This document shows, one piece after another, positions 20,441-29,072 of a DNA stretch of 40,318 bases (position 1 is the first letter of the stretch; every line of letters begins with the position of its first letter). Under the pieces are notes generated by a model. The model worked only from the letters and a program-made list of their open reading frames with translations. It was not told where the DNA came from and did not search any database. Location: contig JAUXPG010000156.1 in NCBI GenBank assembly GCA_030683915.1, positions 1-40,318 of the forward strand, given 5' to 3'. Made by a program: the position numbers and the translations under genes. Origin of the DNA: Gemmobacter sp. (GTDB taxonomy: Bacteria; Pseudomonadota; Alphaproteobacteria; Rhodobacterales; Rhodobacteraceae).

Positions 20441-20766
20441 CCTATTCCGACCTTCAGGTCTGGGCCATCATCCTTGGCCTCGGGCTTGGCACCTTCGCCA
20501 TCCGCTTCTCGTTTCTCGGGCTGATTGGCAGCCGCACGCTGCCACCCTTTGCGCTGCGGCTGTTGCGCTATACGGCGGTGGCGGTGATTCCGGGGCTGGT
20601 GGCACCCCTGGTCGCATGGCCCGCCATCACCGGGGGCCAACCTGACCCCGCCCGCCTGACCGCCGCCGCCACCGCACTTGCGCTGGGGCTGATCTTTCGC
20701 AACGTGCTGCTGGCCATCTTCGGCGGGATCGGCGCGCTTTATCTCGTGCAGGCGCTGGTGGGCTGA
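20437..20766 (+). CDS. azlD: AzlD-family branched-chain amino acid exporter, small subunit
   Basis: This 109-residue membrane protein (MTYSDLQVWAIILGLGLGTF) lies in the azlC-coupled frame and is hidden within a much longer spurious ORF in the track. It has about four hydrophobic segments and the AzlD features FAIRFSFLGLIGSRTLPP and RLLRYTAVAVIPGLVAP. It is the partner of AzlC. It is convergent with the lipoprotein gene, with a hairpin between the stops. Confidence 0.92.
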   Translation: MTYSDLQVWAIILGLGLGTFAIRFSFLGLIGSRTLPPFALRLLRYTAVAVIPGLVAPLVAWPAITGGQPDPARLTAAATALALGLIFRNVLLAIFGGIGALYLVQALVG

Positions 20767-20769
20767 CCG

Positions 20770-20788
20770 CGCCCGACCGGGCCGGGCG
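20770..20788. terminator. Possible bidirectional terminator between azlD and the lipoprotein gene
   Basis: CGCCCG-ACCGGGC-CGGGCG forms a 6-bp stem in the 28-bp gap between two convergent stop codons. No T-run is present on either side except TT on the plus strand. The position is more persuasive than the structure. Confidence 0.35.
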
Positions 20789-20794
20789 TTCGGC

Positions 20795-21424
20795 TCAGCC
20801 GCCCGCCTGCACCGCCGCCGCGATCACCGGCACAAGTTGCGGCTTGCGGTCTGGCGCGTCAGGGTCGGCCGATCCGTCCTCCACCTGCGTCTGGACGCCG
20901 GGCAGCGTGGCAAACGCCTCCATCAGTGTGCGCGGGAAGAACGTCGACGGCAGCGATTCGAACCCCGGCAACTGGCGCAGGATACCCGAGGTGGCCGAAG
21001 CGCAGAATGCAGGCGGCACCGCGCCATTTGCCTTCACCAGGTGCAACGCGCGCTCCGCCACTTCGGCAGACACCGGCACCCGCTGGGCAACGGCGTGGAA
21101 CTGCTGGAACGACTGGTACTGCATGTAATGCGCTTCGCGCAGCGGGGTAAACCCGAACCGCACGTCGTTGCGCTCCGGCGATCCCAGACCATCCCAATTG
21201 CCCGCCGGGTCAAAGATCACCCGTTCCGAGGCATTGATGATGATGGCGCTATGCGCGCCTTCACCCGAGCGGTCGTTGATGCTGGTGACCAGCGTGATCT
21301 CCGGCTGGCCACCGGGGGCATAACGCGCCGCCAAGACCTCGGAATCCGGGGCCCACACGCTTTGGCCCGCGCAACCCGACAGGGCCAACGCGACCACAAC
21401 ACCCACAACGGCGCGCATGTTCAT
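20795..21424 (-). CDS. Lipoprotein of unknown function, possible permuted papain-like fold
   Basis: I start it at MNMRAVVGVVVALALSGCAG (21424), which gives a signal peptide with lipobox LSGC and a 209-residue precursor; the longer ORF would bury the signal. I do not recognise a named family. EGAHSAIIINASERVIFDPAGNW, followed about 90 residues later by PPAFCASATSGILRQLPGF, resembles the His-then-Cys order of circularly permuted NlpC/P60 or papain-like domains. That would imply an envelope hydrolase, but it is an inference from motif order only. It lies 5 bp downstream of the oxidase subunit IV gene. Confidence 0.7.
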   Translation of the reverse strand: MNMRAVVGVVVALALSGCAGQSVWAPDSEVLAARYAPGGQPEITLVTSINDRSGEGAHSAIIINASERVIFDPAGNWDGLGSPERNDVRFGFTPLREAHYMQYQSFQQFHAVAQRVPVSAEVAERALHLVKANGAVPPAFCASATSGILRQLPGFESLPSTFFPRTLMEAFATLPGVQTQVEDGSADPDAPDRKPQLVPVIAAAVQAGG

Positions 21425-21429
21425 GCAGG

Positions 21430-21564
21430 TCAGGCGTTCACAAGCGCCAGAAAGATCAAGGTGCCAACCGCGATACCGGCAACCCACATCGACATCCGCA
21501 GGAACCCTTCAAAGGTCTTTTCCTGCACCCGCGTATCCATGCTGCCATGCTTGTGTTCGGCCAT
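21430..21564 (-). CDS. aa3-type cytochrome c oxidase subunit IV (44 residues)
   Basis: This gene is below the ORF-track threshold; I translated it by hand. It reads MAEHKHGSMDTRVQEKTFEG, then FLRMSMWVAGIAVGTLIFLALVNA. A charged N-terminus followed by one membrane helix is exactly the bacterial COX4 (aa3 subunit IV) architecture known from Paracoccus and Rhodobacter. GGGGAG lies 8 bases before the ATG. Subunit IV is a small peripheral helix of the aa3 oxidase whose loss has little known effect. The oxidase core genes are not in the window. Confidence 0.88.
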   Translation of the reverse strand: MAEHKHGSMDTRVQEKTFEGFLRMSMWVAGIAVGTLIFLALVNA

Positions 21565-21622
21565 GACGTCGGCTCCCCTGTTCGTTTGCTGCGGCAAGAC
21601 TTAGCCGATCTGCCGGGCCCTG

Positions 21623-22678
21623 TCACGGCCCCGTTTGCACGCCGCACGCCTGCCACAGCCACGCACCGTCCGGCCCGCGTTCACGCGTGGCCTCACCGCG
21701 CCGGAGCAGATGGTTCAGGTGCGCCACCGATTCCACCAGACCCATGCCAAAGGTATCGCCGGGCAACTCGCGCCCGAACAGCGGCACAAAACACTGCGCC
21801 GCCGTGCGCGGCTGGGCCAGATGCACCCGCAACCGGCCCAACGCGCCGTGGTGGTTGTCCACCATCTGCCGCAGCCGGAACGGCAGCCCGCGGAACGGCA
21901 GCTTGTGCCCCGGCAGCACCAGATGGCTGGCCTTGGCATGGCGTGCCATCCGTTCACAGGCCGCGATCCATTCCGCCAGCGGGTCGGCATCCGGCTCGGT
22001 CGCATAAACCCCGATGTTGGCCGAAATGCCCGGCAACAACTGGTCCCCCCCGATCACCAGATCGCCGCCCACCTCCCAGAAGGTCGCATGTTCGGGCGCG
22101 TGGCCATCGCCCATCCGCACGACCCAGTCGCGCCCGCCCATCCGAATCGTCTGCCCCTCGACGATCCGGGTATAGCCCAGCGGCAGCGGCACCTGCGTGT
22201 CGGCGGCGTTATAGGGCCGCTCGCCCGCACGCCGCGCCAGCATGTCAGGCGGCATCCCCGCCGCCCGCCAGAACGCCAGCTGCTCGGGCGGCGGCACCGG
22301 CTGCACGTCCAGCGCCAGCATCCGGGCATACAGCCACGCCGTCCGCGTCGTCACCAGTTCGGCACCCTGATCCTGAAACCAGCCCGCCAGCCCGATATGG
22401 TCGGGATGGTGATGCGTCACCACGACCCGGCGCACCGGACGAAACGCCAGCGGCCCGGCCAACAGCGCATCCCACACCGCGCGCGCCTTCTTGGTGGCAA
22501 AGCCGGTGTCCACGATGGTCCAGCCATCCCCATCGTCCAGCGCATAGACATTCACATGGTCCAGCGCCATCGGCAGCGGCAGGCGCATCCACAGCACCCC
22601 CTCCGCCACCTCGACCGCGACACCGGGCGCCGGCGATTCGGGATGCGGGAACCTGATCTGCGCCGCTCCGGTATCCAT
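21623..22678 (-). CDS. MBL-fold metallo-hydrolase
   Basis: The 351-residue cytoplasmic protein has the metallo-beta-lactamase zinc motif THHHPDHIGLA, a later GHAPEH histidine and the bridging Asp in VIGGDQLLPG, then LPGHKLPF. A C-terminal winged-helix-like region (ESVAHLNHLLRRGEATRE) resembles glyoxalase-II-like or LACTB2-type family members. The reaction is probably hydrolysis of a thioester or ester; the substrate is unknown. ATG 22678 overlaps the acyl-CoA dehydrogenase stop by one base, so this may be an accessory hydrolase to acyl-CoA oxidation. Confidence 0.88.
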   Translation of the reverse strand: MDTGAAQIRFPHPESPAPGVAVEVAEGVLWMRLPLPMALDHVNVYALDDGDGWTIVDTGFATKKARAVWDALLAGPLAFRPVRRVVVTHHHPDHIGLAGWFQDQGAELVTTRTAWLYARMLALDVQPVPPPEQLAFWRAAGMPPDMLARRAGERPYNAADTQVPLPLGYTRIVEGQTIRMGGRDWVVRMGDGHAPEHATFWEVGGDLVIGGDQLLPGISANIGVYATEPDADPLAEWIAACERMARHAKASHLVLPGHKLPFRGLPFRLRQMVDNHHGALGRLRVHLAQPRTAAQCFVPLFGRELPGDTFGMGLVESVAHLNHLLRRGEATRERGPDGAWLWQACGVQTGP

Positions 22679-24390
22679 CACGCGGCCAGATCGTCGGGGG
22701 ACAGGTCATAAAGCGCCCCGGCCCCCTCGCGCGCTTCGGCCAACAGCCCCGGCTGCCGCGTCAACACCCGCCGCACGAACACCCGCGCCAAAGCCGTGCG
22801 CGGCCCCTTGCCGCCCTCGGCCACCGCCGCGCGCAAATGGAAATGCGCCCCCAGCACCAGCGCGAACGCCTGAAGGAACGCCACCGCCCCGGCATAGCGG
22901 TCCTTCAGCGACTGGCCCACCGCCGTCTCCACCGCCTCGCGCATCGCCTCGGCGGCGGTCCACACATCGCCCGCCAGATCGGGCATCTGCGCCCGCGCCG
23001 CCTCGGCCCCGTCCTGCACCTCCTGCAACATCCGGAACGCCGCCTCGCCGTTGTCGATCATCTTGCGGCCCACCAGATCCATCGCCTGAATCCCGTTGGT
23101 GCCTTCATAAATCGCCGTCACCCGCACGTCGCGCAGATACTGCGCCGCGCCGGTCTCCTCGATGAACCCCATCCCGCCATGCACCTGAATGCCCATGGAG
23201 GCGACCGCGATTCCCGTCTCGGTGCCATAGGCCTTGGTGATCGGCGTCAGCAAGGCCGCCCGCGTCGCCCACTCCTCGTCCCCCGTCGCCCGCGCCATGT
23301 CGAGCGCAACCGCATTCGCCAGCGCGATCGCCCGTGCGGCAAAGGTCTCGGCCTTCATCACGGCCAGCATCCGCCGCACATCCGGGTGGTCGATGATCGT
23401 GCCGGTATCCCCCGCCATCGGGCGGCCCTGCTTGCGGTCCAGCGCATAGGCCAGGGCATGCTGATACGCCCCCTCGGCGACCCCGATGCCCTGCACCCCC
23501 ACCCCCAGCCGGGCGTTGTTCATCATGGTGAACATCGCCGCCATCCCCCGATGCGGCCCGCCGATCAGCCAACCCGTCGCGCCATCATACTGCATCACCG
23601 CCGTCGGGCTGCCATGCAGGCCCATCTTGTGCTCCAGACTGACCACCTTCAGGCTGTTGGCCCGCCCCGGATTGCCTTCGGCATCGGGAATGTACTTCGG
23701 CACCATGAACAGGCTGATGCCCTTGGTCCCCTCCCCGCCGTCAGGCAGCCGCGCCAACACCAGATGGCAGACGTTGCCGGAAAAATCGTTGTCGCCCCAA
23801 CTGATGTAGATCTTCTGTCCGGTGATCGCATGGCTGCCATCGCCGTTGTCCTCGGCCCTTGTGCGCAAGGCCCCCACGTCGCTGCCCGCCTGCGGCTCGG
23901 TCAGGTTCATCGTGCCGCACCACTCCCCCGAAATCAGCTTTGGCAGATAAAGCGCCCTCATCCAGTCGGGCGCATGATGCTCCAGCGCCTCGATCTGGCC
24001 CTGCGTCATCAGCGGGTTCAGCTGCAACCCCAGACAGGCCGCGCTCATCATGTCGTTGACGCAGGTGGTCAGCGTCATCGGCAAACCCATGCCGCCATGC
24101 TCCACCGGGGCCGACAGGGCCACCCAGCCGCCCTCGGCGATCTGCTGATAGGCCTCGGCATAGCCGGGGCTCGTGCGCACCACGCCGTTTTCCAGCCGCG
24201 CGCCCTGCTGGTCGCCCGCCCGGTTCACCGGCGCCATCACATCCTCGCACAGCTTCCCGGCCCCGGCCAGAATCGCCTCGACCGTGTCGGGCGTCGCCTC
24301 GGCAAAGCGGTCGGTCGCGGCGACCTGACCAAACCCGACGACATGGTCCAGCAGAAAACGGAAATCGGCGACAGGGGCACGAAACGGCAT
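22678..24390 (-). CDS. Acyl-CoA dehydrogenase, DmdC-like large form
   Basis: FAD-dependent dehydrogenase of 570 residues. I start it at MPFRAPVADFRFLLDHVVGF (24390), with GGAGG 5 bases upstream; the listed ORF is over-long. Motifs are GTMNLTEPQAGSDVG (substrate/FAD loop), HGGMGFIEETGAAQYLRD, and YEGTNGIQAMDLVGRK with the catalytic Glu. The length and the extra C-terminal helical domain (acyl-CoA dehydrogenase C-terminal type) match the group including DmdC, the methylmercaptopropionyl-CoA dehydrogenase of DMSP demethylation. Many paralogues act on other fatty acyl-CoAs, so I do not assign dmdC. The MBL hydrolase follows directly. Confidence 0.92.
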   Translation of the reverse strand: MPFRAPVADFRFLLDHVVGFGQVAATDRFAEATPDTVEAILAGAGKLCEDVMAPVNRAGDQQGARLENGVVRTSPGYAEAYQQIAEGGWVALSAPVEHGGMGLPMTLTTCVNDMMSAACLGLQLNPLMTQGQIEALEHHAPDWMRALYLPKLISGEWCGTMNLTEPQAGSDVGALRTRAEDNGDGSHAITGQKIYISWGDNDFSGNVCHLVLARLPDGGEGTKGISLFMVPKYIPDAEGNPGRANSLKVVSLEHKMGLHGSPTAVMQYDGATGWLIGGPHRGMAAMFTMMNNARLGVGVQGIGVAEGAYQHALAYALDRKQGRPMAGDTGTIIDHPDVRRMLAVMKAETFAARAIALANAVALDMARATGDEEWATRAALLTPITKAYGTETGIAVASMGIQVHGGMGFIEETGAAQYLRDVRVTAIYEGTNGIQAMDLVGRKMIDNGEAAFRMLQEVQDGAEAARAQMPDLAGDVWTAAEAMREAVETAVGQSLKDRYAGAVAFLQAFALVLGAHFHLRAAVAEGGKGPRTALARVFVRRVLTRQPGLLAEAREGAGALYDLSPDDLAA

Positions 24391-24502
24391 GGTTCCTCCG
24401 GGGTGGCTGGCGCCTTGCAGGCGCGGCCGCTCTGTGGCACGGGACTTTTGCGGCAATGTTACCGGCCCGCCGCGCCCCTGCAACCGATACGCCGCGTCAA
24501 AC

Positions 24503-25456
24503 ATGCACGACACGCTCCATTTGGCCCCCGATTCGGCGGGCATCGCCCGCGCGGCGGCCCTCCTGCGCGCAGGCGGGCTGGTGGCGTTTCCCACCGAAAC
24601 GGTCTATGGGCTTGGCGGCGATGCCACCTGCGATGCCGCTGTCGCGGGCATCTACGCGGCCAAAGGGCGGCCGTCGCACAACCCGCTCATCGTGCACGTC
24701 CCCGACCTTGCAGCCGCCGAACGCCTTGCGGTGTTCGACGATCAGGCGCGCGCGCTGGCCGCAGCCTTCTGGCCCGGCCCGCTCACCCTCGTGCTGCCCC
24801 TGCGCACCGACGCGGGCCTGTCACCCCGCATCACCGCCGGCCACACCCGCGTGGCGCTCCGCGTGCCCGCGCACCCGCTGGCGCAACACCTGCTGCGCGC
24901 CTGTGCGCGCCCCCTCGCCGGCCCCTCGGCCAACCCCTCGGGCAAGATCAGCCCGACCACGGCGGCCCATGTGCTGCACGGGCTCTCGGGCCGCATCGCG
25001 GCGGTGCTGGATGGCGGGCCCTGCACGGTGGGGGTGGAATCCACCATCCTCGCCCCCGGCACCCCGCCCGCCCTGCTGCGCCCCGGCGGCATCTCCGCCG
25101 AGGATATCGCCCGCGTGCTGGGCACCCTGCCCGCCCGCGCCGCCGATACGCCCAACCCTGTCGCGCCCGGTCAACTCGCCTCGCATTACGCCCCGGACGC
25201 GGCGTTGCGTCTGAACGTCACCGCGCCGCTGCCGGGCGAACTCTGGGTCGGCTTCGGCCCCTGCCCCGGCGCCGCGCTCTCGCTCTCGGAAACCGGCGAT
25301 CTGGCACAGGCCGCCGCGCGCCTGTTTGCCACCCTGCGCGAAGCCGACCGCCGCGCCGGCCCCGCAGGCCGCATCGCGGTCGCGCCGGTCCCGCACCGGG
25401 GCCTTGGCCTCGCCATCAACGACCGCCTTGCCCGCGCTGCCGCGCCCCGTCCCTGA
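24503..25456 (+). CDS. L-threonylcarbamoyladenylate synthase, Sua5 type
   Basis: The enzyme makes threonylcarbamoyl-AMP from Thr, bicarbonate and ATP for the t6A37 tRNA modification. I start at MHDTLHLAPDSAG (24503), 317 residues. The YrdC/TsaC domain has FPTETVYGLGGDA, IYAAKGRPSHNPL (the KxR and SxN motifs) and LAGPSANPSGKISPT. After the linker APGQLASHYAP a C-terminal Sua5 domain follows, so this is the long Sua5 form rather than short TsaC. The gene is divergent from the acyl-CoA dehydrogenase and followed by a hairpin-rich intergenic repeat. Confidence 0.95.
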   Translation: MHDTLHLAPDSAGIARAAALLRAGGLVAFPTETVYGLGGDATCDAAVAGIYAAKGRPSHNPLIVHVPDLAAAERLAVFDDQARALAAAFWPGPLTLVLPLRTDAGLSPRITAGHTRVALRVPAHPLAQHLLRACARPLAGPSANPSGKISPTTAAHVLHGLSGRIAAVLDGGPCTVGVESTILAPGTPPALLRPGGISAEDIARVLGTLPARAADTPNPVAPGQLASHYAPDAALRLNVTAPLPGELWVGFGPCPGAALSLSETGDLAQAAARLFATLREADRRAGPAGRIAVAPVPHRGLGLAINDRLARAAAPRP

Positions 25457-25470
25457 CACCCCGCCTGCGG

Positions 25471-25558
25471 CTTCGCTTCGATCCAAATATCCCGGGGGTG
25501 AATTGGCCGCAGGCCAAGAGGGGGCAGCGCCCCCTCCGGTCCCGCCCGAACGTCGGGC
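25471..25558 (+). repeat. Dispersed intergenic repeat, copy B, with hairpin array
   Basis: Starting 14 bases after the Sua5-gene stop: CTTCGCTTCGATCCAAATAT, then CCCGGGGG. Three perfect stems follow: TTGGCC-GCA-GGCCAA (25503), GAGGGGGC-AGC-GCCCCCTC (25518) and GCCCGA-ACG-TCGGGC (25544). The first module and the AGC-loop stem are shared with copy A in the bchN-bchB gap. The stems may act as a terminator or bidirectional barrier between Sua5 and the convergent engB. Confidence 0.75.
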
Positions 25559-25619
25559 CAAACCCTTGCCAAACCGTTAATTCGGCGGGACAAGCCCTTG
25601 CTATCCAAGGACCGCGATT

Positions 25620-25638
25620 CTGTCCCTCGAAGGGACAG
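25620..25638 (-). terminator. Possible engB terminator hairpin
   Basis: CTGTCCCT-CGA-AGGGACAG is a perfect 8-bp stem beginning 3 bases beyond the engB stop on the minus strand. It is followed by AATC rather than a T-run, so efficiency is doubtful. Its position right after the last gene of yidC-MOSC-engB supports a 3'-end role. Confidence 0.45.
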
Positions 25639-25641
25639 CCC

Positions 25642-26292
25642 TCAGGTCAGCCCGGCGATGATCGCGCGCAGCGTCGCCAGCCCTTCGCCTTTTTCCGAAC
25701 TGGTGACCACAATCTCGGGGTAAGCCGCCGGATGCTTGGTCAGCGCCGCCTTCACCTGCGCGATATTGGCCTCCCGCGTCTCGCGGTTCACCTTGTCGGC
25801 CTTGGTCAGCACCACCTGAAACGTCACCGCCGCGCGGTCCAGCATGGTCAGGATGTCCTCGTCCACCGCCTTGATCCCGTGCCGCATGTCCACCAGCACA
25901 AAGGCCCGCCGCAGGGTCGCGCGCCCCTGCAGATACTGCTTCAACAAGGCCTGCCACTTCGCCACCACCGCCACCGGCGCCTCGGCAAAGCCATAGCCGG
26001 GCAGGTCGACCAGATACCGCGCCTCGCCCAGATTGAAGAAGTTGATCTCCTGTGTCCGCCCCGGCGTGTTCGACGCCCGCGCCAGATTCTTGCGCCCGGT
26101 CAGCGCATTGATCAGGCTCGACTTGCCCACGTTCGACCGTCCGGCAAAACAGATCTCCACCCGGTCGCCCGGCGGCAGGCCAGACATGGCAACCACGCCC
26201 TTCACGAACTCCACCGGCCCGGCGAACAGCAGGCGCCCGACCTCGCGCGCATCCTCATCGGGTTCCGGCGCCAACGTAAATACCAGGCTCAT
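25642..26292 (-). CDS. engB: Ribosome biogenesis GTPase EngB (YihA/YsxC)
   Basis: EngB is an essential GTPase needed for late assembly of the 50S subunit. All G motifs are visible in its 216 residues: GRSNVGKSS (G1), NTPGRTQEINFF (G2), DLPGYGFAEAP (G3), TKADK (G4) and TSSEKGEG (G5). It starts in a 4-base ATGA overlap with the MOSC gene, so it is translationally coupled to the yidC-MOSC unit. Confidence 0.97.
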   Translation of the reverse strand: MSLVFTLAPEPDEDAREVGRLLFAGPVEFVKGVVAMSGLPPGDRVEICFAGRSNVGKSSLINALTGRKNLARASNTPGRTQEINFFNLGEARYLVDLPGYGFAEAPVAVVAKWQALLKQYLQGRATLRRAFVLVDMRHGIKAVDEDILTMLDRAAVTFQVVLTKADKVNRETREANIAQVKAALTKHPAAYPEIVVTSSEKGEGLATLRAIIAGLT

Positions 26293-27038
26293 GTCTGCAC
26301 CTCATCCCCAAGGGCAACCTGCCCGTCTGTGATCACCTCGGCGTAGACACCGAAATCCGTATGGTCCCAGCCCGCCTCCAGCGCGGCCAGCGTATCGGCA
26401 TCGACCCGCCCGGTGGCCGGGTTCACCGTGGTCGCGCGGCACCGCCCGATCCGTTCGCGCACCCGCAGGCGCACGTCCCCGACCGTGATCTCACGGCCGA
26501 TCAGATCGAACTCCTCCCACGGCGCCCATCCGCCCACCCACAGGTTGCCCCGGAAGCGGTGCGGCGACAAGTCCACGCCCATCCGCTGCGACACCACCTT
26601 GAGCGTGGTCAGCGACAGCACCGAAACCGAGGGCCACGGGCTGTCGGTCAGCGCCTGCGATGCCGTGACCATGCGTGCAGGCGCCGCGCGATCAGGCGGA
26701 TTCAACGGGCGCAGCCAGTCCACCGCACGCGCCATCCCGGCCTCGTCGCCCAGGCGAAAGGTCACCTCGCCCTGCGCCGGGTGGCGCAGGGTCAGGGTGC
26801 CCGTCGCCTCGTCCAGCCGGCTTTCCAGCGCCATCAACTCCGGCGCCTTGGCCCCGCGCGCGAAATTCACGCAGGCGCTCCAGCCGCCACCCGCGTCCAG
26901 CCGCGCGGCCTCGTGCGCCACGGCCCAGACCCGGTCCCACGGCATCGCCTGCCCCGCCAAAAGCCGAACGGACGCGAGGTCTTCGCGTCCGTGGCCTTTC
27001 AGCGGGTGCCGGCAGATCAGCGCCAGCCGTGCTGTCAT
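26289..27038 (-). CDS. MOSC-domain protein
   Basis: MOSC domains bind a molybdenum cofactor or act as sulfur carriers through a conserved Cys. The 249-residue protein starts at MTARLALICRHPLKGHGRED (27038), in ATGA overlap with yidC. It has the N-terminal MOSC beta-barrel features and the C-terminal motif RIGRCRATTVNPATGRVDADTL, whose Cys is the family's conserved residue. The longer listed ORF is an artefact of reading yidC out of frame. The yidC-MOSC-engB order is a known Rhodobacterales arrangement, but the MOSC protein's role in it is not understood. Confidence 0.9.
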   Translation of the reverse strand: MTARLALICRHPLKGHGREDLASVRLLAGQAMPWDRVWAVAHEAARLDAGGGWSACVNFARGAKAPELMALESRLDEATGTLTLRHPAQGEVTFRLGDEAGMARAVDWLRPLNPPDRAAPARMVTASQALTDSPWPSVSVLSLTTLKVVSQRMGVDLSPHRFRGNLWVGGWAPWEEFDLIGREITVGDVRLRVRERIGRCRATTVNPATGRVDADTLAALEAGWDHTDFGVYAEVITDGQVALGDEVQT

Positions 27039-28918
27039 TTCTTCTTCGCCTTCTCCGCCGGCGGCTTGGCCTTGTCCGACACCACCGCGACGGGCTTGCG
27101 CTTCAGCCCGGACTTGATGTTGCCAAAGATGTCCGGCTTGTGCCCGTGGCTTCGCATGATCGCGTATTGCTGGACAAAGGTGATGACGTTGTTGGTGATC
27201 CAGTAGAACACCAGACCGCTGGCGAACCCGCCAAGGATGAACATGAACACCCACGGCATCCAGGCAAAGATCTGCGCCTGCATCGGATCGGTCGGCGCCG
27301 GGTTCAGCTTTTGCTGCAACCACATCGAGATGCCCAGCATGATGGGCAGGATGCCGATGAAGATCAGCGCCAGCAGGCTGCCCTGCTCGGGCGGGGCCCA
27401 GGGCAGCAGGCCGAACAGGTTGAAGATCGAGGTGGGGTCCGGCATCGACAGGTCGCGGAACACGCCAAAGAACGGGGCATGGCGCAATTCGATCGTGACG
27501 AAGATCACCTTGTAGAGCGAAAAGAAGATCGGAATCTGGATCAGGATCGGCAGGCACCCGGCGGCCGGGTTCACCTTCTTTTCCCGATAGAGCTTCATCA
27601 TCTCCATCTGCATCTTCTGGCGGTCGTCGCCCACGCGTTCCTTCAGCGCCTCCATCTCGGGCTGAAGTTCCTTCATCCGCGCCATGCTGACGTAGGATTT
27701 ATAGGCCAGCGGCAGCACCAGCGCCTTGAGGATGAAGGTCAGCGCGATGATGGCCCAGCCCATGTTGCCGATCACGGCATTCAGCCAGTGCAGCAGCGCA
27801 AAGATCGGCTTGGTCAGGAAAAAGAACCAACCCCAGTCGATGGCATCGATGAAACCGGGCACCGGCGCGATGGCGGGGTTGACCTGTTCGCCAAACAACC
27901 GCGATACAAAGCCCGGCGCGTTTTCATAGGCGCGGATGGTCTGCCATTCCTTCGCCCCGGCAAACAGACGGCTTTCCACGCTGGCGGTTTCGCCCGGCGC
28001 CACGGTCATCGCGGCCATCCGTGCTTCGGTCTGCCAGACGTCGCGGCTGGGGAAGTATTTTTGCACCGCTGCAAAGGGCTGCCCCGCGGCAGGGATCAGC
28101 GTGGTCATCCAGTATTTGTCGCCAAAGCCCAGCCAACCCGCCCCGGTGACCGGGGTCGTGACCATCGGCACGCCTTCGGTGGGCGAAACCGGCTCGTCCT
28201 TCAGGTCGTCATACTTGGCTTCCAGCAACACGCCGTCCGCCATCTGGATGATGCCTTCGTGGCTGATGAAGAAGTTTTCCAGATCGGGCGGCATGCCGTG
28301 GCGGGCCACAAGACCATAGGGCGCGAGCCGCACAGGCTCGGCCCCGGCATTGACGACAGACTGGGTGACCGTGAACATGAAATCGGCATCAACCGAGATC
28401 ACGCGGCGGAACGTCAGGCCCTTGCCATTGTCCCACGCCAGCGTGACCGGCTTGCCCGGCGCGAGGACATCGCCACTTTCGACAGCCCATGTGGTGTTTG
28501 CGCCCGGCACGTCCTCTTGCGCGAGCGTGCCACCGGGGGCCCAGCCGTAGATCGCGTAATACGCGTTCGGCCCGCCCATCGGACGCAGCAGCCGCACGAT
28601 GTTGGCATCCGGCGCCGTGGTCTGGCGGTAATCCTTGAGCGACAGGTCATCCAGACGGCCACCCGTCAGCGCGATGGACCCGACCAGACGCGGCGTATCG
28701 ACCACCAGACGCGCCGATTCGGGCGCGGCCTCGGCCGTGCCGGGCTGGGCGGTCGTCGGCCCGGCCACTCCGGGCGGGGCAGTGCCCTCGACCTGTGCGG
28801 CGACGGGCGCGTTGGGGTCAACCACCGGCTGCGGCGGCGGGAACATCACGAACCACACGAGGATCACGAGGAAACTCAGCGCCGTCGCGAGTATGAGGTT
28901 CTTGTTCTGATCTTCCAT
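27035..28918 (-). CDS. yidC: Membrane protein insertase YidC
   Basis: YidC inserts membrane proteins alone or with SecYEG. The 627-residue protein begins MEDQNKNLILATALSFLVIL, a family-typical first helix. A large periplasmic domain follows (about 60-380), then the conserved core with AIIALTFILKALVLPLAYKSYVSMARMKELQPEM and PMQAQIFAWMPWVFMFILGGFASGLVFYWITNNVI. The C-terminus is basic (KSGLKRKPVAVVSDKAKPPAEKAKKK), which may contact ribosomes. I reject the upstream start in the ORF track. In a phototroph it would serve antenna and reaction-centre insertion among others. It starts the yidC-MOSC-engB operon. Confidence 0.97.
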   Translation of the reverse strand: MEDQNKNLILATALSFLVILVWFVMFPPPQPVVDPNAPVAAQVEGTAPPGVAGPTTAQPGTAEAAPESARLVVDTPRLVGSIALTGGRLDDLSLKDYRQTTAPDANIVRLLRPMGGPNAYYAIYGWAPGGTLAQEDVPGANTTWAVESGDVLAPGKPVTLAWDNGKGLTFRRVISVDADFMFTVTQSVVNAGAEPVRLAPYGLVARHGMPPDLENFFISHEGIIQMADGVLLEAKYDDLKDEPVSPTEGVPMVTTPVTGAGWLGFGDKYWMTTLIPAAGQPFAAVQKYFPSRDVWQTEARMAAMTVAPGETASVESRLFAGAKEWQTIRAYENAPGFVSRLFGEQVNPAIAPVPGFIDAIDWGWFFFLTKPIFALLHWLNAVIGNMGWAIIALTFILKALVLPLAYKSYVSMARMKELQPEMEALKERVGDDRQKMQMEMMKLYREKKVNPAAGCLPILIQIPIFFSLYKVIFVTIELRHAPFFGVFRDLSMPDPTSIFNLFGLLPWAPPEQGSLLALIFIGILPIMLGISMWLQQKLNPAPTDPMQAQIFAWMPWVFMFILGGFASGLVFYWITNNVITFVQQYAIMRSHGHKPDIFGNIKSGLKRKPVAVVSDKAKPPAEKAKKK

Positions 28919-29072
28919 GATCGGGGTGTCACCTGCCGTTTCGGTCACCGGGGTTCAACAGAACGGGGGGGGAAAGGTCAAGCACAATTGGCGCGCACCC
29001 CGGTCGCAACCGGAACTATCGCGCCACCGTCGCGGCCCCTGCACGACCCGCTGGTTCAGGAACGGTCCAACA

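Noticed and set aside
22837-26346. 1169-codon plus-strand ORF
   Set aside because: It crosses the acyl-CoA dehydrogenase antisense, the Sua5 gene out of frame and engB antisense; no domain is visible.
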